In this document: in pieces, positions 54,812 through 64,000 of the stretch
Numbering within the stretch: the stretch's first letter is position 1
How the letters are laid out: each line of letters opens with the position of its first letter
Origin: Anolis sagrei
Taxonomy: Eukaryota; Chordata; Lepidosauria; Squamata; Anolidae
Direction of reading: 5' to 3'
NCBI RefSeq assembly: GCF_037176765.1
Contig: NC_090034.1
Location: 90,614,000-90,677,999, forward strand
Length of the DNA stretch: 64,000 nucleotides
Position numbers and translations under genes: made by a program
Notes under the pieces: generated by a model
What the model was told of the DNA's origin: nothing
What the model saw: only the letters and a program-made list of their open reading frames with translations
Database searches by the model: none

Positions 54812-55145
54812 TTCATAGAATCATAGAATTGGAAAAGATCTCATAGGCCATCCAGTCCAACCCCCTGCCAAGAAGCACTCCCAACAGGTGGCCATCCAGC
54901 CTCTGTTTAAAAACATCCAAAGAAGGAACCTCCACTTACAACAACCAGGGAAGAGAGTTCCACTGCTGAACAGCTCTCATTGTTAGGAAGTTCTTCCGAA
55001 TATTCAGGTGGAATCTCCTTTACTGTAGTTTGAAATCATTGTTCCATGTCCTATTCTCCAGTACAGCAGAAAACAAGCTTGCTCCCTCCTCCCTATGACT
55101 TCCCATCACATATTCACACATGGCTATCATGTCTCCTCTTGGCCA
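54812..55145 (-). mobile_element. CR1 LINE 3' end
   Basis: CATAGAATCATAGAATTGGA, CCAGTCCAACCCCCTGCCAA, GGTGGAATCTCCTTTACTGT. Homologous to 49233-49650. Confidence 0.82.
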
Positions 55146-55352
55146 AGAGGAGGAGGTTAAGGATGGCTTTCATTTTGTGAGAAGACTGAGGCAAAGAAGG
55201 CATTAAGTAGTTCTGCCTTTTCCATATCTTGTCAGCATTACCCCATCTTCTCCTCGCAGAGGCCCTATCACCTCCTTGTTCTTCCTTTGTCTACCGACTT
55301 AGCCTTCCTGCTTGTGTTCCCCAATAATTGATCATACTGCCTTTGAAAAGGA
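55146..55352. other. unassigned, possibly CR1-flanking
   Basis: GAAGACTGAGGCAAAGAAGG and CCCATCTTCTCCTCGCAGAG suggest further CR1 ORF-edge sequence, but I cannot confirm it. Confidence 0.35.
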
Positions 55353-55354
55353 AG

Positions 55355-55432
<78 letters not shown>
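55353..55432. repeat. TA/CA/TA microsatellite
   Basis: About 14 TA units, about 20 CA units, then TA again. Confidence 0.95.
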
Positions 55433-55433
<1 letters not shown>

Positions 55434-55562
55434 TCATCTATTAGGGGCTGATATTTTAGTAATTTTTCTAATTCCTGTTTGAAGCCATCCAAACTTCTCT
55501 ATCTACTAGGAAATTCCCTATTACAACAGCATCCAGTGTAAATAGTAACTTCCTTTACATCA

Positions 55563-55700
55563 GAGTTTCTTCAAACTGTGCTCCTTCAGATGTTTTGGAT
55601 TTCAACTCCCACAATTCCTAACAGCTGGTAAACTGGCTGGGATTTCTGGGAATGGAAGTCCAAAATATCTGGAGGAGCACAGTTTGAGAAACATTGCTTT
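55563..55700. mobile_element. MITE, family 3, diverged copy
   Basis: AGAGTTTCTTCAAACTGTGC to GCACAGTTTGAGAAACATTG with central ACAACTCC-type block; a palindrome of the 53605-53741 type. Confidence 0.68.
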
Positions 55701-55779
55701 AGATCATGGGCCTTTTCACACTGCAAAATTATTGCATTACGATTCCATTTTAACTGCCACATGTGTATATTGACAGTTT

Positions 55780-56150
55780 GGGGAATCTAAAATCATAACA
55801 GTAAAGAAAGAACAACACTCAAAAACAGGGGAACTCCAGACAAGAAACAATCAGGGACAGCTAATCACCTCTCAACAAGATTCCTCCAGACAGTAAGAAG
55901 CCAGACTTTGAAACTGCTAGGCCATTAAATGCTAATCAAGGTGGCCAATTGAAACATTCACACCTACCTCCAACAGACAAGAGTTCTTTCTCCCACCCTG
56001 GACATTCCATGGATATATAAACCTCACTTGCTTAGTTTCCAACAGAACTCACAACCTCTGAGGATGCCTACCATAGATGCAGGTGAAATGTCAGGAGATA
56101 ATGCTTCAGGAGCATGGCCATACAGCCCGAAAAACTTACAACAACCAGAT
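55780..56150 (+). mobile_element. Penelope-like element, 3' part
   Basis: GGGAACTCCAGACAAGAAAC, CACCTACCTCCAACAGACAA, then the tail with a hammerhead-like core (about 56059-56099) and CATGGCCATACAGCCCGAAA. Confidence 0.75.
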
Positions 56151-56820
56151 GATTAGCCAGTGTGCTCCAGTCCTTACCGTCCTACAAATCCCAATATTCC
56201 ATACGATATTCCCATAGCAGTTAAAGAACTGTTTCTAACCAGTTTTAGATTACACTGTGTCAGAAAAATGACATGGATTTACATAATGTGCATATGTCAA
56301 TGTGTACGTACAATTCAAATGTTTAAAAAAACCCTGTAATTTCAGTAGAAATACATTTTGCAATAGTGAATATGATTTTGGAGACCAGAGTTTTAATCCT
56401 CCCTCTGCCATGGAAACCTGCTAGATGACTGTGGGCAAGTCACACTCTCTCGGCCTCAGAGGCAGGTGAACACAAACCTCCTCTAGAAAACTCCCCCAAT
56501 AGATTAACTTTAGGGTCATCATAAGTTGGAAATGACTTGAAGGTCCAGAACAAGTCCCAATTAATCATCTGCTATCCCACTTTCTAGCTGATTTAACAAT
56601 GTCTTCAGCTTACTTAATTTTCTGCATTCTGAGTTCAAGATGCTAAAGTAGTTTTTGCACAATTCAATGGGGCGAGAAGACAGGACAGGACTGAAAAGCA
56701 AACTGCTGCAACCTCTCCTTGCTTGTTTTTCTTCCATCATTAACAATTTTTATCATCTTGATCACACTCCGATCATGCTGTACATGTGTCCCAGTTATAA
56801 TTTGTGATATATTGGTAGAT
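56151..56820. other. unassigned intergenic DNA
   Basis: ACTGTGGGCAAGTCACACTC / AGTTGGAAATGACTTGAAGG near 56430-56545 are widely seen in lizard repeats (tRNA-SINE-like) but no ends were found. Confidence 0.4.
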
Positions 56821-56823
56821 ATG

Positions 56824-56972
56824 GGCCCCTTCGACATTGCCATATAGAATCCAGATTATCTGTTTTAACTAGATTATATGGCAGCGTAGACTCATATAAT
56901 CCAGTTCAAAACAGATGTGGATGATCAAATTTGATAATCTGGATTATATGGCAGTGTATAAGGGGCCATAAT
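56824..56972. mobile_element. palindromic MITE, family 4
   Basis: GGGCCCCTTCGACATTGCCA and TGGCAGTGTATAAGGGGCC end a 149-bp palindrome with ATAATCCAG / GATAATCTGGATTATATGGC blocks inside. Confidence 0.72.
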
Positions 56973-57700
56973 CTTCCATAGTGGGCGTATTCTCCCTGGA
57001 AACGAGTTACTTGTAGGGACCTGGCCTTCTCAAAGGCATGTTCAAGAGCAGCTGCTTCAGCAGCCTCGCCTCCTACTCTCTTGGCTCCTGTCTTCTCAAT
57101 TATTAATGGCTCAATTGTGCTGGCTCATCTTGGCGTCATGAGCCTCGGGCTTGTAGCAATCTCTGTCCCCATTTCTTCTTTGTGGTTGCAAATGGAAGAA
57201 AGCACAGTTAATACCAAAGCAAAACAGCATGGAAAGATCACTCCAATATTCACCTGCTTCTTGCTCTGCCTCACATCCTGGGGCTATCCTTTGCTTTTAT
57301 CCTAGAGCTTTAAAAAAATTACCACGTCTCTCTGGTGCACTAAATACTTATCCTTCCACCCATTTATTTGCCCTCTTCCTTCTCCCTCTTCTTGAGTATA
57401 TCCTTCTGTTTTTTTTTTAGCCATCTCTCTCTTTAATTACTGTACAACTCCTGCTTTTTTGTATTTATATCTTAACTTCCTTTCCTTTGTTGCTGTTGCT
57501 GCTTGCATTTTTTGTACATTTGCAAGTAGTATTTTTTTCATTGATCCCTCCCCATCATATATAGGTTGAAACTTTAATAGTGTGCCATGATCATGATCAA
57601 GTATGCATGCATGCACAATGCCTTTTACATATCTGTATAAAATGCAAATTTAAGGTAGGAAAGCCAGGATGATGTTTATGCCTCGAGTGCTGCACTAGGA
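56973..57700. other. unassigned intergenic DNA
   Basis: No gene or repeat recognised; T-rich in part. Confidence 0.45.
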
Positions 57701-57705
57701 CTCTG

Positions 57706-57795
57706 GGGGCCCTTCCACACTGCTGCATAAAATGCACACTGAACTGGATTATATGGCATTGTAGATTTAGATAATTCAGTTCAAAGCAGATATTG
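57706..57795 (+). mobile_element. MITE fragment, family 2/4
   Basis: GGGGGCCCTTCCACACTGCT, GGATTATATGGCATTGTAGA, TTCAAAGCAGATATTGTGG. Confidence 0.6.
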
Positions 57796-57799
57796 TGGA

Positions 57800-58205
57800 T
57801 TACCTGTCTTGATATCCACATGTTTGTGGATTTCAATGCTTTCTCTGTGTTGTCTGCCATGGAAGTTGTTAGAGTGGTCCAGCATTTCTGTGTTCTCACA
57901 TAATATCTTGTGTCCAGGTTGGTTTATCAAATGCTCTGCTATGGCTGACTTCTCAGGTTGAATTAGTCTACAGTGCAGGACCACCAAGCACAGCACTGCC
58001 CAAACATGAATCAAAGAACACGAAAGGCACTGCAGACTAATTCAGCCGGAGAAGTCAGCCATAGCAGAGCACTTGATGATCCAACCTGGACACAGCATAT
58101 TGTTTGAGATTAGACCTCACATCCTCTGAGGATGCCTGCTGTAGATGTGGGTCAAACATCAGGAGGGAATGCTTATGAAACATGGCCATACAGCCTGGAA
58201 CCCAA
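57800..58205. mobile_element. Penelope-like element, head-to-head pair
   Basis: Minus part 57800-57975 (complement of [19 protein letters not shown] and EIHKHVD), plus part 58018-58205 (SAIAEHL-type and tail CATCCTCTGAGGATGCCTGC). Same outward-facing layout as 1097-2656. Confidence 0.72.
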
Positions 58206-58346
58206 TTCAACCTAGTTTGTGGCAACCACAAAAGTGAAGTTTCTGGAGAATAACAACTACTTTCACACTAAGTATTGCACAATTCAACAGGAGTAACACT
58301 TTCAAACCAGGAGCAGAAAATCTTTCAAATTTTGTTACGCAGTGTT

Positions 58347-59425
58347 TTAGGGCCCTTCCACACAGCCCTATATTCCAGAATATCAAGGCAAAAAATCCCA
58401 CAATATCTGCTTTGAACTGGGTTATCTGAGTCCACACTTAGATAATATGGGATTTTCTGCCTTGATATTCTGGAATATAGGGCTATGTGGAAGGGCTCAT
58501 AGTTCCACTTTAACTGCTGTGACTGCATCTTGTGGGATTTGTAGTTCAGTGGGCCTCTGCAAATCTCTGGCTGAGAAATCATACCCTTTCCAAGTCCTTA
58601 AGGTGAATCCATAATGCTGTAATCTTGTAGCAAGGGCCCTTCCACACAGCCCTATATCCCAAGGCTGAAAATCCCACATTACCTGAGTGTGGAGTCAGAT
58701 AACCCAGTTCAAAGCAAATATTGTGGGATTTTTTGCCTTGATATTCTGGGATCTAGGGTTATATGGAAGGGCCCTCAAATAACCCAGCTCAAAGCAGATA
58801 TTCTGGGTTAAGGGCTGTGTGGAAGAGCTCCCAGGTTAGCAATGCAGAAAATCCCACAATATCTGCTTTGAATTGGGATATATAGCAGTGTGGACTGAGG
58901 GCACTTCCACGCAGCCCTATATTCCAGAATTCAAGGCAGAAAATCCCACAATATCTGCTTTGAATTGGGATATATAGCAGTGTGGACTGAGGGCCCTTCC
59001 ACACAGCCCTAAGTTTCAGAATTCAAGGCAGAAAATCCCGCAATATATGCTTTGAATTGGGATATATAGCAGTGTGGACTGAGGGCCCTTCCACACAGCC
59101 CTATATTCCAGAATTCAAGGCAGAAAATCCCACAATATCTGCTTTGAATTGGGATATATAGCAGTGTGGACTGAGGGCCCTTCCACACAGCCCTATATTC
59201 CAGAATTCAAGGCAGAAAATCGCACAATATCTGCTTTGATCTGGGTTATCTGAGTCCACACTTAGATAATATGGGTTTTTTTTGCCTTGATATTCTGGGA
59301 TATAGGGCTGTGTGGAAGGGCCCTCAGTCCACATTGCTATATATTCCAGTTCAAAGCAGATATTGTGGGATTTTCTATCTTGATATTTTGGGATATAGGG
59401 CTGTGTGGAAGGGCCCTGAGGAGTG
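58347..59425. mobile_element. MITE cluster (family 2) with 92-bp tandem array
   Basis: The palindrome 58347-58500 (GGGCCCTTCCACACAGCCCT ... GGCTATGTGGAAGGGC) is followed by more copies in both orientations. Half-elements are tandemly repeated with starts at 58899, 58991, 59083 and 59175, exactly 92 bp apart and only a few bases different. Two inverted units close the cluster near 59425. Confidence 0.85.
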
Positions 59426-59589
59426 GGCTTCAGGGAAGACGGCCCAATGTGCACAGCCAGCTCCTTCAGAGTATACATCTCTTCTGATAGATATGGGCCC
59501 CTTACAAGAATGAAGGTGTCTTAATGATGCCCCACTGGAAAATAGAACCGAAAATTATCCCCCCCCCCCCCCAGTCTTCTTTCTTCCCT

Positions 59590-60041
59590 CTTCCCTCAGC
59601 AGCAGCAGCAGGTGCATTCAGCCATAAGATGCTCAAATACGAGAACTGCGCATGCGTACGTATGAGAGATTGGCAGAGAGCGAGAGAGCGCACGCGCGCC
59701 CCCTGTGGCCGTTGTTGGGAACCAGCGGCATTGGGTACCACTCTCTCTGTCTCTGCGCCTGTGGTCACGCGTCGCCCGTCGCCGAAGCAGGCGAGGAGGC
59801 TCTTTAACCTTGGCGGACGGTAGAGGCTCGGACTGCGCACGCGCGTCAGAAGCCAGCCCGAGACAGGTGACGAACGCTCGCGCCCGAGGAGAAGCGGGGG
59901 CGTGGCCAATTCGGAGACGGGGAGGGAGGGGGAGTGAAGCGTTGCCTAGCAGCGGAGCGGCGAGTATATAAAGCGGCAGCGCGGCCGTTGCTCCTCTCAT
60001 TCCGTTCGCTCCGTCTGTCGTTTGGGAAGGAAGTCTCTCAG
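59590..60041 (+). promoter_or_regulatory. CpG-rich promoter and non-coding first exon of unidentified gene
   Basis: GC-rich stretch with NRF1-like TGCGCATGCG (59647-59656) and TGCGCACGCG (59834-59843), GC box near 59895, CCAAT (59906-59910) and TATATAAA (59965-59972). Start is expected near 59995 in a pyrimidine-rich CTCCTCTCATTCC. Exon 1 would end at TCTCTCAG (60041) before GTCAGC. No ATG lies between start and donor. Several NRF1/CpG features suit a widely expressed gene; USF2 is the syntenic mammalian neighbour but nothing coding confirms it. Confidence 0.6.
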
Positions 60042-60337
60042 GTCAGCGGCCGAAAATGATGATGGTGCAGGCCTCCAACTGGGGGCAGGGGGAAGAGATA
60101 CATTTAGGTGGAGGCTGGGCTAGTGGAAAAAAATGGCTGTGTTTATATTATCTGTATATATCTGTGTGTCTGTATGCTATCTGTGTGTATATTTATACAG
60201 GGGGGCCCAATGGGCACAAAGAGGCCCCAATATAGACTACAGATGATGCTGTGATATGGTGGTGTCTAGTAATTTTCTCCAGCAAGGAAAGGAGGCAAGG
60301 TGGGTCGGTGGGCAACCTGAAAAAGGGATGATGCTCT

Positions 60338-61260
60338 TGGTGAGAAGGCATATTTATTATTGTTTTTGGTGGTGAGAAAGCATATTTATTTATTTACTAC
60401 ATTTATATGCCTTAGAGGGGGACTCAAAGCAGCTTACAAGAATATATATACATACAATATATTATATTATTAGTAAAGTACAATATCAGTATTATATATT
60501 ACTATATTGTGTTATACCATTATATTGCAATATTATTAGTAATATTACATGTAATATAAATATGTAATTATAATATATTATTAGTAGTATTATATTGCAG
60601 TACATTATAATATAAATATTTAGGGTTAGGCATATTTATTATTGTTGTTGGTGGTGAGAAGGCATATTTATTTATTTACGACATTTATATGCCTTAGAGG
60701 GGGACTCAGAGCGGCTTACAAGATATATATACATAAAATATATATTATTAGCTTAGTACAATATCAGTATTATATATTACTGTATTGTATTATACCATTA
60801 TATTGTAATATAATTAGCAATATTACATGTAATATAAATACATAATTATAATATATTATTATTAGTTGTATTATATTGTAGTACATTATAATATTATAAA
60901 TATTTAGGGTTAGGCATATTTATTATTGTTGTTGTTGGTGAGAAGGCATATTTATTTATTTAAGACATTTATATTCCTTAGAGGGGGACTCAGAGCGGCT
61001 TACACGATATATATATATATATATATATATACATACAATATATTATATTATTAGCATAGTACAATATCAGTATTATATATTATTATATTGTATTATACCA
61101 TTATATTGTAATATTATTAGTAATATTACATGTAATATTATTAGTAATATTACATGTAATATAATTATAAAACTATAATATATTAGTAGTAGTATTATAC
61201 TACATTACAATATTATAAATATTATATGTATATGCAGTATATTATTTTACATTATATTAT
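60338..61260. repeat. tandem repeat, about 282 bp x 3
   Basis: CATATTTATTTATTTA recurs at 60381, 60663 and 60947, each followed by GACTCA.AGC.GCTTACA (LINE/SINE tail) and an AT-rich TATATTATTA stretch. The period is 282-284 bp. Likely local amplification of a LINE/SINE tail and its AT-rich satellite. Confidence 0.8.
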
Positions 61261-61572
61261 ATTATTAGCATAGCACAGGAGACAAGGTGGAACTGTCTTC
61301 TGCCCCACCCCCCCTCACTCTGGCTCAGAGCAGCACTTGGTGCTGGGGGGAGGGATCCCCAACTGATGATATATGCAGGAGACAAGATGGAACTGTCCCC
61401 TGGCCCCCTCTCTTCACTTATAGTTGCTATTGTTTTTATTGTTGTTAGTTTTCCTCCAAAACAGGATGAAGGATTTAACAAGTCCAGAGGAATGAGACAC
61501 CCATTGAAGACTCATCGAATATAGGCTTTGTATTCCAGAAGGATGATAGGAATCTGGGTTTTGGGCTTCTAG

Positions 61573-61752
61573 AGCAGGCTTGCGCCCTCCGGATGTTTTG
61601 GACTTCAACTCCCACCATTCCTAACAGCCTCAGGCCCTTTCCTTTTCCCGCTTAAGCGGATGTGGGGGGAAAGGAAGGGGTCTGAGGCTATTAGGAATGG
61701 TGGGGGTTGAAGTCCAAAACACCTGGAGGGCTCAAGTTGGCCCATGCCTACT
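61573..61752. mobile_element. palindromic MITE, family 1, second copy
   Basis: GCCCTCCGGATGTTTTGGAC ... GTCCAAAACACCTGGAGGGC around CCGCTTAAGCGG-like centre; compare 3413-3592. Confidence 0.75.
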
Positions 61753-61944
61753 CTAGACGGATTTCTGTGTTATACTACATGGACATTGGAAAGTGGGGGC
61801 TTCTGTAGGACCAAGCAGGATGATTTTGTTGTGTGCGGATGGTGTGAAAGGATTGTGGAATCCCCGGTTTGGTTGATTTGGAATCCAGTAACAAAAAAGG
61901 GGTGGGGGGAGACAGTGGCAAAAGGAACTGCAGGACAATTGTGA

Positions 61945-62100
61945 AGAGTTGCTGTGAGTTTTCCGGGCATTCCTCTAAGGATTCCTGCCATAGTAGTGGG
62001 CAAAATGTCATGAGAGAATGCTTCTGGAACATGGCCATACAGTCCAGAAAAGTCACAGCAACCCAGTGATTCTGGCCACGAAAGCCTTCAACAACACAAT
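61945..62100 (+). mobile_element. Penelope-like 3' tail fragment
   Basis: GAGAATGCTTCTGGAACATG, CCATACAGTCCAGAAAAG, AACCCAGTGATTCTGGCCAC, CGAAAGCCTTCAACAACACA. A minus-strand scrap of the same tail precedes it (61948-61972). Confidence 0.68.
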
Positions 62101-63187
62101 TGCAAAGAGTGCTTGCCATTGGCATTGAATATTCCTCTTTCGTAAAGGGTAGAGAAGGCCTGGAATTGCGAAGCGATGACGATGCTCATTGAGCTGATGA
62201 ATTTCCTTTCCAGTATCCTGGATTTTTCTAGAAGTGCAACTGCGTCAAAAAACAAGAGCTAGACCGGAACATCTCCATTTTATAGAAGGCCTGGATGCTC
62301 TGTTTCTAACCTCATCCTTCTCTCTCTTGAATAAGGGAGGGAGCCTCCTTTTTTACCATTGTTTACAGGGATTTAAAGACAGCAGATATTTATATTTGAC
62401 TCCAACAGATCTAAACTCATGATTGCCAAGGATTTTCTTTTGTTGATTTTTAATATAATTTCCCAGGCTTTTTATCTCAGGGTTCTGGAGATAAAAGCTA
62501 ATTTAAGGATATGGCATAGATTTCAACACAGATACATTACACAAATCAAAATAACCCCGATCTGAAATGCAAAAGGACTCAGTCTAGCAGTATCAGTTTC
62601 AAGCGAGGAAGAAGCAATGGTATTTACATGAATTGCATTCAGTCTAGTTGGATTACTTTTGCGCAGACGGGAAAGCAAGAGCCCTTTTGCCTGTGAGGGA
62701 GCTGCTTGCTTTCAGATCAGCTGGCAATTATAGGGATCCGTCCTGTTCATGTGACTGTCGCATCGGTGAGATTAGGAGGCAGAGATGTGCTGCGTGCAGC
62801 CAGGCACGCTCCAAGGAGCAGCATCTGAAAGATGTCCAAGATTCCTCCTCAGGGATTTGAGTAATAGAAAAGGCACTTCCTCACAAGAAATACCGTCATG
62901 GGGAGGGGTAGCAATCTCTATCCCATAAGGACCAGGTTCTGTAAGTGTGCATTTTTGGGGAGAATGAGCCCCTACTACAGCTACATTGTACCATCATAAA
63001 GTAATTTCCTCCCCATCTTGTAAAGAAGGTCACACACAGAATATACGACACAATTCATGTTGTGTTGCCCTTTCTTGGAACTGTTGCTTCAGCTCTCAAT
63101 GTATATAATATCTGGTTAAAGCTCTCCTACTCCAGTTAAAGCCCTCCAGTTTCAATCTCAAAGGTAGAGCCATCGAGATGATTACTG

Positions 63188-63335
63188 GTCATACCTCAGT
63201 AAATGCCATTGATTTCAATGGGTCTGTTCTAGATGGGACTAAAAAGGGATTTTGTCCTGCTTCTGTGAGCAGATAGCTATTTATTTTGCTCTAGATGGCC
63301 ACGAGCAACAAGGAGGAGGAAAATATGCAATTTGA
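63188..63335 (-). repeat. interspersed repeat X, copy 2
   Basis: TTGATTTCAATGGGTCTGTT, GTGAGCAGATAGCTATTTAT, CAACAAGGAGGAGGAAAATA: inverted relative to 52672-52835. Confidence 0.65.
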
Positions 63336-63972
63336 GCTCGAGCATAAATTGAATATACTTCTTGTTTGGCTTTGTGGGAAGTGAGTAATGAAATGTCCTT
63401 GTTTTCCTAGTAGAAAAAGAGAGAAAGAAACCTGTTCTGTTAGGGAAAATCTGGATGCTGATTGTTACTATGGTTATAGATGGCAAATGCTGAGAAATTT
63501 CCAATTGGAGCATATTTTGCTGGCTCTAAACCTGCCTAAACCTAGATACAACTAAACGGAAAAAAAGACTAGAATAGGCCACTCTTTCTCTCAAGGTCAT
63601 AGCCACTGCAGCTAGGATGTGGTGGCTGTAAAATGCTCAGAGGATGGGAGTACGTGCAGAGGCTACATTGGACTGTGGTGTCTGTCTGCTTAATGCGCTC
63701 TTGGTGGACATGGCACTCTGCTCCTGGCCACCAAGTGTCACTGCAGTAACTGGATGCTTGCAGTAAGATGGGGACATTGTCTTGTTGGTAATGAACAAGT
63801 GTTTCCCATTACATGTTTTCACAGTTAGTATGACGATGAAGCAGCAGTCAGTATTAAGTCATTGTTTTTCCCGTCTACTATGGCTATTGTTTGCCCCCAA
63901 GCAGTTGCACACAGAGTATTTGATTACCATCATTAATGCTTCTTAAATCTGAAGATCTAGGCTGCAAGAGGA

Positions 63973-64000
63973 ATGTGTGTGTGTGTGTGTGTGTGTGTGT
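63973..64000. repeat. GT microsatellite at window edge
   Basis: TGTGTGTG run continuing past the window end. Confidence 0.95.

Larger units (their letters stand above)
60042..64000 (+). other. likely first intron of the downstream gene
   Basis: No coding exon is visible to the window end. Repeats are listed separately. 61260-61570, 62105-63185 and 63336-63972 hold nothing I recognise. If exon 1 is unspliced, the nearby ATG at 60056 opens only a short frame without protein-like features. Confidence 0.4.

Noticed and set aside
60056-60232. ATG-initiated frame after the downstream promoter
   Set aside because: Begins after a plausible donor, and is low-complexity with no recognisable protein feature.
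62685-62770. Possible exon: TTTCAG at 62714 to CATCGGTGAG at 62766
   Set aside because: Good-looking splice signals, but too short, no frame support and no link to a known gene.

Overview
The window is vertebrate genomic DNA from a squamate reptile, most likely a lizard. The repeats support this: Bov-B (RTE) LINE ends, tRNA-headed SINEs of the Sauria kind whose tails resemble Bov-B, CR1 and L2-type LINE ends, Penelope-like elements, and hAT elements resembling the SPIN family. Species cannot be fixed from the sequence alone. Bacterial features (operons, CRISPR, phage) are absent.

One complete protein-coding gene is present. It is LSR (lipolysis-stimulated lipoprotein receptor, angulin-1) on the + strand, start codon at 3223, stop at 42914-42916, probable poly(A) signal at 43599. 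Ten coding exons with consensus splice sites join in frame to 573 codons: signal peptide, one V-type immunoglobulin domain, transmembrane helix, cysteine cluster, long basic and Ser/Arg-rich cytoplasmic tail, and the C-terminal SRESLVV. Every internal junction is phase 1 except the last, which is phase 0. A further phase-compatible 48-base candidate exon lies in intron 4 (33899-33946).

Layout: 1-2700 is a Penelope-like pair and unassigned DNA; 2700-3222 is the LSR promoter side; 3223-43625 is LSR, with introns full of nested repeats; 43.6-59.4 kb is intergenic repeat DNA (CR1, Bov-B, SPIN-like hAT, a multi-hairpin foldback, a MITE cluster with a 92-bp tandem array); 59.59-60.04 kb is a GC-rich promoter with TATA, CCAAT and NRF1-like sites and a likely non-coding first exon of an unidentified + strand gene; 60.04-64.0 kb would be the first intron of that gene, with a 282-bp tandem repeat. 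In mammals USF2 lies just downstream of LSR on the same strand, but no USF2 coding exon is visible here.

The least explained structure is in LSR intron 3: a 1.7-kb unit (26340-28045) bounded by short inverted ends and a 5-bp direct repeat, holding a near-perfect 560-bp palindrome made of promoter-like, CpG-rich DNA. Other points of interest are hammerhead-ribozyme-like cores in the Penelope-like tails, repeated head-to-head Penelope pairs, and inverted Penelope copies flanking LSR exon 3. All calls are from reading the sequence; no database search was run.
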